Positions 42,371 through 49,726 of a stretch of DNA of 64,000 nt are shown one piece after another. Origin of the DNA: Bryopsis sp. KO-2023 (taxonomy: Eukaryota; Chlorophyta; Ulvophyceae; Bryopsidales; Bryopsidaceae); assembly GCA_030272585.1 (NCBI GenBank), contig BSYQ01000002.1, positions 5,270,001 to 5,334,000 on the forward strand, in the 5' to 3' direction. The notes under the pieces are model-generated. The model was given only the letters and a program-made list of their open reading frames with translations, searched no databases and was not told the origin of the DNA. Numbering within the stretch: position 1 is the stretch's first letter; the number at the start of each line of letters is the position of its first letter. The position numbers and the translations under genes are program-made.

Positions 42371-45300
42371 TTATCGACCCCACGGTCGACAAGTAAGATC
42401 CCATTTCTTCTTCACTCCAAGTAAAAAATGCCCGAGGGGCTCCAGCTGCTCAATAAAATGGTCCCAAGCAAGATTGGACGAAGCATAAGCTTCAAATAAA
42501 GGTTGTCTCAGATGCTCATATAGACCACAAGAAAAAATAATGTGGTCCCTGTCCTCCGTATGAAAACCACAATCACACTGGGTGCGTGTAGTACCTAAAA
42601 CCTTGAACCTACTCAAATACTGATAACACGGAAAATGCCCGGAAAGAACTTGGGCCACCAAACTGCTGTGGGGCTTGGCTAACTGCACTGTCCAACACTT
42701 ATTGTGCTCAAAGAAAATCCCCAAAGACCGTGGACCACTCCCTTTTGCACTCAAACTCAACCAGGTGTTTTGTCGTGTGTTCAACCAAACGTCTACCTGA
42801 GCCATCCTTTGCTTGAACCAAGAACGGCCAGGATTAGAAACTTGGACTTGTAAATCCGGAGCAAACTGTTCCTCCACAAGATCAGAGTTTCGTTGGAAGT
42901 CCCGAAGCTCCACCTTGAGCTGGGCCTCCCACGGCGTGGTCGTAGCCCCAGTTCTCTCTAAGAGATGCTGAGGGAAGGAGAGCTTGCCCCGTGAAATGCT
43001 TCGGAATAAATCCATCAGCACCATCCTGACAATCTGTAAATCAATAGTAAAAAGACCCACCAATGCATGCACACTTTCATAGCTGGTGGTCTTCAAACAA
43101 CCCAAAATAAGAACCCCTGCCTTTCGAATAACTTGACCGAGTTTTTTCTTGTCGTTCTCCTTGAGAAAACATCCCCATAACTCGAGACCGTAGCACATCA
43201 TGGGGACAATACTGCATCGCACCAAAAGGTTGGTAACTGAGATACGAGGACCCCAAAACAACTTGCAAACCCGGCGAACGCTATGCAATCTATTGACCAT
43301 CTTTTCAATCAACTTGTCGACGTGGGTCTTGAAAGTCAAATCCGAATCGATCCATAACCCCAAATACTTGAAAACAGAAACCTGTGGGATGGAGGAACCC
43401 TGCACTTGAAAGCGAAGAAGCCTACCCTGAAAAGAGTGGGGGCATTCCAACACTGCACATTTTGGCCAACTAAGTTGCAAGCGGGCCTGGTGGCACCAGT
43501 TTGCTACCATGCCCAAGTCAGATTCCAAAACCTCCTTGATACGAGACTGAGCAACCCGCGTAACTAAAGCTAAATCATCCGCAAAGCCCTGAAAGTGTGA
43601 CTGAAGGGGGAGGTAAAACACCTCATCCAACATCACCAAAAACAGAGTAGGGCTGAGGGGACTGCCTTGAGGACAGCCCGTCATGATCGAATGAACAAAG
43701 GATTTATTCTGGATCCGTAAAACTGCCCTCCGGTGAACTAAGAAAGAATCCACAAGTGTCACTAAATAATCCGGGAACTCTAAATCCAACATTCGAGAAA
43801 GAATTTTAGTATTCCAAGTAGTGTCAAATGCTGATTTAATGTCCAGAAAAGAGGCCCACACCGGGTGCCCATCTCGTTTCGCTTGATGCAATTTACCCAA
43901 CATAACCCGCAAGGCATCAGTGCAACTCCTATGTCGCCTGAAACCGTACTGATGCTCTGAAAGTTTCCCAGTAGATTCTAAAAACTCTTGGATTCTGCTT
44001 TGTAAAATCGATTCGAAAATTTTCCCCAACACCGAAAGTAAGGAGATCGGTCTAAGACAAGAAACCGCCTGATTATGGGTTGGAGATTTAGGAACAGGAA
44101 CCACGGTGGCCTGCTTCCACACTACAGGAAATGTCTCCAACCGGATGCAACTGTTGAAAATGTCCACGAGAATTGGAAGTAAAAGAACCCAACATTTCTT
44201 CAACAAAGAAGGGCTAACGCCGTCGGGGCCAGGGGCCGAAAAGGGACGGACTTTCTTGATTCGAGACAAAACTTCGACACCAGTTATCAGAGGGCCAGGT
44301 TGAGGCACTCGGGAAGAGCGCCAGTGATTCACCTGGGTCTCAAATGGTTGGTGTTCCACACCCATATCCACAGGGGATGTAGGGAAAAACTTCCGACCTA
44401 ACTGTTCACTAATTTGCTCTGCGTCGCTAATAACCTCATCATCGACCCGCACAAACGAAGTGTGCACCCGACAGTGTTTGTTTTGAATGTTTTTCATGTA
44501 CCTCCAACATGTCTCGGAGGTGAGCTCCGCAGATGTCTCCCTCCAAAGGACTTGCTTTGCCTCTTCAAGAGTGGCCTTGAAGGTTGTCCTTGCGGTTCGG
44601 GCAGCAGCTTGGAGGTCCACATTGACAGGGAAACCATGACGCCGCCTGTACCGTGTGACCCGGCGCTGGGCACGCACGTGGGCCTGATGTGCCTCCTTTA
44701 CTTCGGGTGTCCACCATGGACGGTTGGAGCCCCTAACTCGAAAAACTGGGACATGGCGCTTTGCTTCCTCCAACAAGCAAGCTTGGAAGTCGTCAATCCT
44801 ACAGGACAGTTCACCAGCAGAGTGCACAAGATCCCACCCAAAAACGTCCCAATGGTTGTCTGAAATCGTCCTTTCGATCCCAGGGATCAAATTGTCCCAA
44901 TCAGTGTTCCTCCAGTTCAGTCTAGTCTCATGGTCCTCTAACACACCCCCACACCGAACTGCAAACCGAATAAGGTTGTGGTCGGTAAGCCTATCCGCAA
45001 TATCAAACACTTGCCAACTCGTCACGAGATGTGCTGAGTTAGTCACCGTAATATCAAGATCAAATTCTTCTCCATTGTGGTGCACATATGTAGCTAAACT
45101 ATCCTTGTCATTCAAAACCTGTAAATCGTGATCCACCAAGAAATCCATAACCTTTTGCCCTTGAGCATTGGGTCGAGAGACCCTCCGACTCCACCAGGGA
45201 CTGCACCCATTGCAATCCAATCCCACAAAAAGAACCCGGGTAGAAAACTGGTCACAAGCTGCGTGAATGGCACTAAGCCCTTCAGCATTTCGAGTCCGAG

Positions 45301-45904
45301 GAGCCACGTAACCAGAAAGAAAAACCAACTCCCTCCCTCTCTCTAATACGGAAACTGCAGCCCACCGACCACAAGGAGAGTGAATCAAAGAGTAAAGAAT
45401 AGTGGACCTGACCAACACTAGGGCAAGAACTTGCCTGGCCTCAACCTGAGGTAAACAAACGTCAAAGCCTAAAAACTTCCTCGCGTTCACAAGTCCCCAA
45501 GGAGGATCTTGTAAAAGCCAAATATCGACCCCCCTGTTCACAGGGTGGTAGGCTTCCCTCAGTTCGGGGGACGCTGATCCGTGATCCGGGGACGCTCGGG
45601 GACGCCTGATCCGTCGATGTGACAGGTGCGGGGACGCCAGCCGTCCCCAGGTCGGGCTGACGCGACCGCCAACCCGGCTCCCCCGAGGTTCCCGAATCGC
45701 ATGTCGCACATGCGGGCCAGCCTGGGGACACGCCCAAGCCACGGAAAACCGGTTTTGTGTTTGGGGTTCGTTGGTTGGTGTTGGTTTCCGAGTGTTGGTT
45801 CGACCGGGCGAGCGCAGGGGTCGCCGTTCACGGACGAAAAAAGGTAAGTGCCGGTCGTCTCTCTTTCGTTTGAAGGTTGATCTTTTTCTGATCTTTTTCC
45901 TCAT
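42371..45904 (-). CDS. Non-LTR retrotransposon ORF2: endonuclease and reverse transcriptase (element 5'-truncated near 45.55 kb)
   Basis: An open frame of 1,177 codons encodes the enzyme that nicks target DNA and copies the element RNA in place. Residues 1 to about 117 are low-complexity Arg/Pro-rich and probably read-through of flanking DNA. The element proper begins near residue 118. The APE-type endonuclease follows: LLQDPPW (131-136), GLDCNG (228-233), FDLDITVTN (281-289) and TDHN (307-310). The reverse transcriptase has FLDIKSAFD (686-694), GCPQGSPLSP (743-752) and the catalytic GFADDLAL (773-780). The C-terminus has a CxC-x8-H-x4-C cluster (CDCGF...DHIIFSC), common in R1/Jockey-like lineages. 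The first endonuclease strand is missing, and the usual QE is QD. There is no ORF1 and no poly(A) tail at the 3' side. Reverse transcriptase looks intact; endonuclease is probably impaired. Confidence 0.93.
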   Translation of the reverse strand: MRKKIRKRSTFKRKRDDRHLPFFVRERRPLRSPGRTNTRKPTPTNEPQTQNRFSVAWACPQAGPHVRHAIREPRGSRVGGRVSPTWGRLASPHLSHRRIRRPRASPDHGSASPELREAYHPVNRGVDIWLLQDPPWGLVNARKFLGFDVCLPQVEARQVLALVLVRSTILYSLIHSPCGRWAAVSVLERGRELVFLSGYVAPRTRNAEGLSAIHAACDQFSTRVLFVGLDCNGCSPWWSRRVSRPNAQGQKVMDFLVDHDLQVLNDKDSLATYVHHNGEEFDLDITVTNSAHLVTSWQVFDIADRLTDHNLIRFAVRCGGVLEDHETRLNWRNTDWDNLIPGIERTISDNHWDVFGWDLVHSAGELSCRIDDFQACLLEEAKRHVPVFRVRGSNRPWWTPEVKEAHQAHVRAQRRVTRYRRRHGFPVNVDLQAAARTARTTFKATLEEAKQVLWRETSAELTSETCWRYMKNIQNKHCRVHTSFVRVDDEVISDAEQISEQLGRKFFPTSPVDMGVEHQPFETQVNHWRSSRVPQPGPLITGVEVLSRIKKVRPFSAPGPDGVSPSLLKKCWVLLLPILVDIFNSCIRLETFPVVWKQATVVPVPKSPTHNQAVSCLRPISLLSVLGKIFESILQSRIQEFLESTGKLSEHQYGFRRHRSCTDALRVMLGKLHQAKRDGHPVWASFLDIKSAFDTTWNTKILSRMLDLEFPDYLVTLVDSFLVHRRAVLRIQNKSFVHSIMTGCPQGSPLSPTLFLVMLDEVFYLPLQSHFQGFADDLALVTRVAQSRIKEVLESDLGMVANWCHQARLQLSWPKCAVLECPHSFQGRLLRFQVQGSSIPQVSVFKYLGLWIDSDLTFKTHVDKLIEKMVNRLHSVRRVCKLFWGPRISVTNLLVRCSIVPMMCYGLELWGCFLKENDKKKLGQVIRKAGVLILGCLKTTSYESVHALVGLFTIDLQIVRMVLMDLFRSISRGKLSFPQHLLERTGATTTPWEAQLKVELRDFQRNSDLVEEQFAPDLQVQVSNPGRSWFKQRMAQVDVWLNTRQNTWLSLSAKGSGPRSLGIFFEHNKCWTVQLAKPHSSLVAQVLSGHFPCYQYLSRFKVLGTTRTQCDCGFHTEDRDHIIFSCGLYEHLRQPLFEAYASSNLAWDHFIEQLEPLGHFLLGVKKKWDLTCRPWGR
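45540..45844 (+). other. GC-rich flank and possible first exon of the LRR-ARM-patatin locus
   Basis: Beyond the LINE truncation point the sequence is GC-rich with CGGGGACGC words. It ends at a strong plus-strand donor, GACGAAAAAAG|GTAAGTG (GT at 45844-45845). An open frame ends at that donor. Its orientation matches the LRR exons to the right, so it may be the 5' exon and promoter region of that gene. Confidence 0.35.
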
Positions 45905-45969
45905 TTTCGGTTTCGTTGGACTGTGGTCGATATTCTGAAGGGGTTGGACGTCACGAGTGTGCGTCAGTT

Positions 45970-46635
45970 AAAAGCAGGCCTGGATTCGCGTTCTTCCTTC
46001 CCGGTGTCGTGGATGTCGGCTGGTGGGAAGGGCTGTACCATTTGAACCTGAGCAACTCTGGTCTGACGCTATTGTGATCATCGTCGCTGGGCGGTTCTGT
46101 GGAAAGCGTGGAGTCTTCTTGAAGCAGCTGTTTTCTGGTTTGTTGCTGATTTCCGGTCCCTTTTCTTTGAACGGAGTTCCTGCGAAGAGAATCGCACAGT
46201 CGTACGTAATCGCGACGCACTTGCCAGAGTCGTTGGGAGATCTCCCTTCGTTTTTTTTTGCCGAGGGGTGTCGGAAACTTGACGAAACTGAGGACGCTCA
46301 TACTGGACCATGTCTTTGGGCTGACGAGTCTGGTAGGCCTTTTGTCTTCAGTGCACTCCATTCAATGCGTGAAAACATGGATGGGCTTCCAGAAACTTCC
46401 AATCTCTCCTCCAACCTGTCCATTTTTGTGGTATTTTGTTGGAGTTGCTCCTGACATACTCATACATGCATGGTGCTGTCCCCTCCTTCCATTCCATTGC
46501 TCAGGGAATACCTGAACAGGGATGAGCAGAGCAGTAATGCTTGTGGGATGGTCTAGACTGACTCCTGTATGTTTGGAATTCAGTTGGACTCTCCCAGTGC
46601 CTATGTTTGGAGGAATTGAACCTCAAGACAAGCAG
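45970..46635 (+). pseudogene. Leucine-rich-repeat segment of a PLA-I-like patatin gene, disrupted
   Basis: LRR-coding pieces lie on the plus strand. Frame 1 reads [20 protein letters not shown] and SNSGLTLL up to 46074. It resumes exactly in step at 46258 as [18 protein letters not shown] and GLTSLVGLL. Joined, these give the canonical L-x-x-L-P-x-x-V-x-x-L spacing. Further LRR-like pieces occur at about 46374-46430 in another frame ([14 protein letters not shown]) and just before the donor at 46636 (CLCLEELNLKTS). LRRs are protein-interaction repeats; in plant PLA-I proteins they precede armadillo repeats and the patatin domain, as here. The insertion and the frame changes make this copy look broken. 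Confidence 0.55.
46072..46257 (+). pseudogene. RPL6: Fragment of 60S ribosomal protein eL6 inserted inside an LRR exon
   Basis: The inserted stretch encodes, without stops, the eL6 core: [20 protein letters not shown], then [27 protein letters not shown]. This pattern (G-R-x-x-G-K-R, FLKQL-x-SGLLL-x-x-GP, V-I-A-T) is diagnostic of eL6. Neither the N-terminal nor the C-terminal region of eL6 is present nearby. It is 186 bp long including one copy of TTG. TTG stands at both borders (46072-46074 and 46258-46260), and a T9 run precedes the right border. The eL6 frame is offset from the LRR frame, so reading through meets a TGA at once. A GT (46074) and a polypyrimidine tract plus AG (46264-46265) could splice it out in frame, leaving two codons fewer. 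Confidence 0.7.
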
Positions 46636-46948
46636 GTGAGATTGAGAGGTGCCCCTGAATATTTAAAAATGCGAATCGTCAAAATAGGAAGCGTCAGTCC
46701 CCCTCCCCTCCATTGATTCTCAGTAAATAAAAAATGAAAGAGAAAAGAAGAGAAATTATTCCCCCGCTATTTTTTGTGGCGGGAAATCCCTCCCCCCTCA
46801 GTGCCACAATATTGTGACATGGGTGCCCACATTGAAAAACACTTCAAACCACTTTCCCCCTCCCACCCCCCCCCCCCCCAAAAAAAAAAAGAGAATGAGG
46901 AAGTTTGTCCCTGTTGATGTGTTTATGTTGTGGATTGTTTCAGCATAG
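46636..46948 (+). other. Presumed intron between LRR and armadillo exons
   Basis: It starts at the donor CAG|GTGAGA and ends at CAGCATAG. It includes a C run followed by an A run near 46867-46890. No coding signal. Confidence 0.4.
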
Positions 46949-47247
46949 GAGATTCAGCTCAGGGGGCTTCGTGTGATTTCAACCCTGGTGTTGACCTCGG
47001 ATGCCATCTCGGAGTCCTTATTGACTCCAGGTCAGACTGCAGTCATCGATTCAAGAGAGCTCGATGGCAAGGGTGCGACACCTGGGGCTGTAGGTGCTGG
47101 AAAACCTGGGATTTGCTGCCCAGAACAAAGTCAAGAAGCTTGCTGTGGATGGGCTGTTGGGTTCGTTGATTCGTCTGGCCGAAGGGGACGGAGACCTCGG
47201 TGATCGAGTCACCGGGATTTGTGCCAAGCGTGCCTTGGCAATCTTGG
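46949..47247 (+). CDS. Armadillo-repeat exon of the PLA-I-like patatin gene (one-base frame break)
   Basis: After the acceptor TTTCAGCATAG the exon reads EIQLRGLRVISTLVLTSDAI and ends at TTGG|GTAAGAG (GT at 47248). The second part is a typical armadillo helix pair (VLENLGFAAQNKVKKLAVDG, LLGSLIRLAEGDG, AKRALAIL). The two parts are in frames that differ by one G at about 47093 (GTA-G-GTG). Restoring the frame gives an uninterrupted repeat. The exon end is phase 1 and matches the patatin exon. In plant PLA-I the armadillo repeats directly precede the catalytic domain. Confidence 0.6.
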
Positions 47248-47561
47248 GTAAGAGGGGGGGGTTTTTTTTGGGGGGGGTTGAATACTTCCATATTAGTGGA
47301 CCCTGAGAAACATTCGAAGTTGTTTTGATTCTCAGTGAATTGAATACTCGTAACAAAAATGAATTGTGTGTTATTTTTGTGAAAAATAAAAATAGGCGTT
47401 TCGAAAACTTCTTGTTGGGCACTGATGAAGGCGTTGAACGAGCATTTGCCCTCAACGGAGACATGCACAGTTGGCAGGGTTTTATTTTCAAGTCTTTTTT
47501 GGAGGAAAAGTTGCTGGATTGTTATGGACTGATGCTGGGTTTTTCCTCATTGGCTCAACAG

Positions 47562-47894
47562 GTCAGAACGAGGAAGTGGGTAGAATTGTGGGCAGGGGGG
47601 TGATTCGTGGACGAGGTGTTCGGGTGTTGTCCTTGGATGGGGGTGGAATAAAGGGAATCGCAACGGTCATGGTTTTTAGAGAGCTGGAAAGGCGTACAGG
47701 TCAGAGAATTTTTGACCTCTTCAATTTGATCGGTGGGACCTCGACGGGGGCTATGCTGGCATGTGAAATCGGCTTGGTGAATTTCAGCATGAATCAGTGT
47801 GGGAAAACGTACAAAACCCTCGGGGGAAAGGTTTTTAGCCAGGCGGAGACCGAAGACCAGTCGAGCTGGAAGGAGAGTTTTGAGTTTTGTACAG
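47562..47894 (+). CDS. Patatin-like phospholipase exon with oxyanion hole and nucleophile serine
   Basis: The acceptor GGCTCAACAG (AG at 47560-47561) joins in phase to the armadillo exon. The protein continues QNEEVGRIVGRG, then VRVLSLDGGGIKG (the glycine-rich oxyanion loop), then LFNLIGGTSTGAMLA with the G-T-S-T-G nucleophile elbow. It runs on through KVFSQAETEDQSSWKESF to donor ACAG|GTGGGC. Patatin domains hydrolyse acyl esters of membrane lipids using a Ser-Asp dyad. The serine half is intact here. The close match to the plant PLA-I/iPLA2 type (RGRGVRVLS, then G-T-S-T-G) supports the family. Confidence 0.85.
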
Positions 47895-48040
47895 GTGGGC
47901 TGTGGAATTGAACACCATACCAGTGACATTTGGATTTTTGGCAAAACCTCACTGAACTAGATGCACTCAATAGATCTGCATGTTGGGGTACAGTAGGGTT
48001 GATTTTGGTGGTTAGGCTCACTGATGCTGTGTTCATGTAG

Positions 48041-48272
48041 CAGTCCCTGCAGCAGTCGCTGTTCAACAGGGAAGCCTTCTTTGGCCAGGAACCCCGATCG
48101 ATTGTGTCGTGTCGGTGGGTGTTGGAGTGACTCCTGTGGCCAAATGGGAAAAATCATCAACATCATTCATAGAGAACGGCAGTGTGCTGCTGGAGAGTGC
48201 CTGCAATGTGGAGAGGGTGGATGAAGTGCTATCCACAGTGTTGCCAATGGTGCCAGGGATGAAATATTTCAG
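48041..48272 (+). CDS. Patatin-like phospholipase exon, distal half
   Basis: After TTCATGTAG the exon reads VPAAVAVQQGSLLWPGTPID, CVVSVGVG, GSVLLESACNVERVDEVLST and MKYFRF, then donor TTTCAG|GTTTGG. This corresponds to the strand and helices that follow the catalytic D-G-G/A motif in PLA-I proteins. It joins in phase to the previous exon. The roughly 80-100 residues expected between W-x-E-S-F and N-P-A-A, including the catalytic aspartate, are not encoded in the 146-bp intron. The locus therefore lacks the Asp of the dyad unless an exon was lost in assembly. Confidence 0.8.
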
Positions 48273-48459
48273 GTTTGGTGAGCCCGAGCAGCAGTGGGGG
48301 CCAGTGTAAACTGTACAAAGCCATACCATCAGTTTTCCCTCCTTGATACAAATAAGAACGAAAAGCACTCCATGCAAGGAAAGCAACTGTTTTACCTTCA
48401 TGTTAACAGTGCTTTTCTTTTCTTTTGCTTTTGTTTGAGGTGGTACTGTTTGCTTATAG

Positions 48460-48863
48460 GTTCTGCGCAAGTGACAATCGCTGCGACATGGCATCGAATA
48501 ACGTGGACCCAGAGGCTTGGGAAAAACTTGAAGCAGTCACAGGGGACTACTTGGAAAGCGTGAGTGATTCTCTGGATGAGGCTGCTGCTATTCTGCTGTC
48601 TGGCATCGATACGTCACGAGTGCACCGCTCCACCCCCAAAGAAGTCAGACTGGGGCCAAGAAAGGGGTTGGTGGTCGTGGATTGCCCAACTCCAGGATGC
48701 AAATGGGGAAAGGATGTGGCAATGCTCTGCTCAGCATTGGAACACACGGTGCTGCGTGTCATTTTGAGGGCCTGTGTCGAAACGGACTCAGTGGGTGAGA
48801 ATGGGTATGTTGGGGCAGGGCAGATTGCCCTTGACCTTGTAATGTATTTTGAATGGTTGAAAG
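48460..48863 (+). CDS. PLA-I-like C-terminal exon
   Basis: The acceptor TTTGCTTATAG joins in phase 2: ...KYFRF-CASDNRCDMASNNVDPEAW, EKLEAVTGDYLESVSDSLDE. The sequence D-R-C-x-M then D-P-x-x-W-x-K-L-E is typical of the region just after the patatin domain in PLA-I. It continues KGLVVVDCPTPGCKWGKDVA and VLRVILRACVETD, then donor AAAG|GTGGAG (phase 1). If the donor is unused, the frame stops at 48905-48907. Confidence 0.75.
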
Positions 48864-49062
48864 GTGGAGAGAGCAGCAGAACGGAGAGGCAGGGAATGGG
48901 AATCTGAGAAACCACACCTTGAGGTGGGAAGAAGCCTACCGACAGGACCATCCAAACATCAATAACCAGATTGATGTTTCAGGGTGGATTTTTTGTGTGT
49001 TGAAGATAATCCAAAATTGACATAAGTCATATTGCTCAGTTTTTTTGGGTTTTTTCTTACAG

Positions 49063-49312
49063 GCAATAATACGGTGCTGAAAGAGCTGGAAGAGGTCCTG
49101 AAAGATGAGGAGCTCATGAAAGAAACAATTGCAGCAGGGCACTTCCGAAAAAAAATAACATCACTTTTCACACCAAACAAGCATTGGTTCACCACCTGCA
49201 GCCCCTTGCGACAAGCCCGCAGTACCGCTCTGTTGCTGTGATCAGTGTGCTGGGGGCTGGCCACGGTCAATATATCGAGCCACAGGCTGTCCAGATATGG
49301 GCCCATGTGTTT
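49063..49312 (+). CDS. Last recognisable exon of the PLA-I-like locus, with frame break at an A8 run
   Basis: The acceptor TTTTTTCTTACAG (AG at 49061-49062) joins in phase 1 to the previous exon and reads NNTVLKELEEVLKDEELMKE. The frame then stops at 49241. If one base is lost or gained in the A run near 49148-49155, the other frame continues plausibly (TKQALVHHLQPLATSPQYRS, VISVLGAGHGQYIEPQAVQI) to a TAG near 49327. As with the break in the armadillo exon, this could be a sequencing error in a homopolymer or real decay. Confidence 0.5.
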
Positions 49313-49329
49313 GATAGAGCTCTTTGGGC

Positions 49330-49726
49330 TGAGTAGACTGGTGTTCTACCCCAGTGTGGAGGGGCTGGACAAAGATTGCGTTCGTTGGCTGTTCCTGGCA
49401 GTTGTGTATAGAAGAGGGTTTCTAGTTCTGTTTTAGACTAGGGGCATTAGGTTTTTCTCTGATTTGGTTTATTTATTTTGGTTTATTGGGTTCGATGGAT
49501 GTAAAGCACTCGATCGAGCGGAGGAAAGTCAGATTACAAGTGAAGACTATCGTTCACTGTTTGGGCTTCCTTTTATCCAACCTCTGGAGTTTATGTTAGT
49601 TGCCTGAACCACCCAACCTTTCCAACTTGTCAACCATCTAACAGTGACCCAACTGATTCTTCTTCAAACTACCACACACCATCATCTCCTATAACTGCAA
49701 CTGCTCATCCATGTTACAATGTTTGC
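49330..49726. other. Gap downstream of the patatin locus
   Basis: No gene is supported. It probably includes the 3' UTR of the locus. Confidence 0.4.

Noticed and set aside
45550-45904. Residues 1-117 of the LINE frame as an extra domain
   Set aside because: The composition is Arg/Pro-rich read-through of GC-rich DNA, and the region overlaps a plus-strand splice donor. No domain pattern is visible.
46023-46454. Complete functional eL6 ribosomal protein gene
   Set aside because: Only the core of the protein is present. The flanking coding signal on both sides is leucine-rich repeat in a different frame, and the expected eL6 N- and C-terminal regions are absent.
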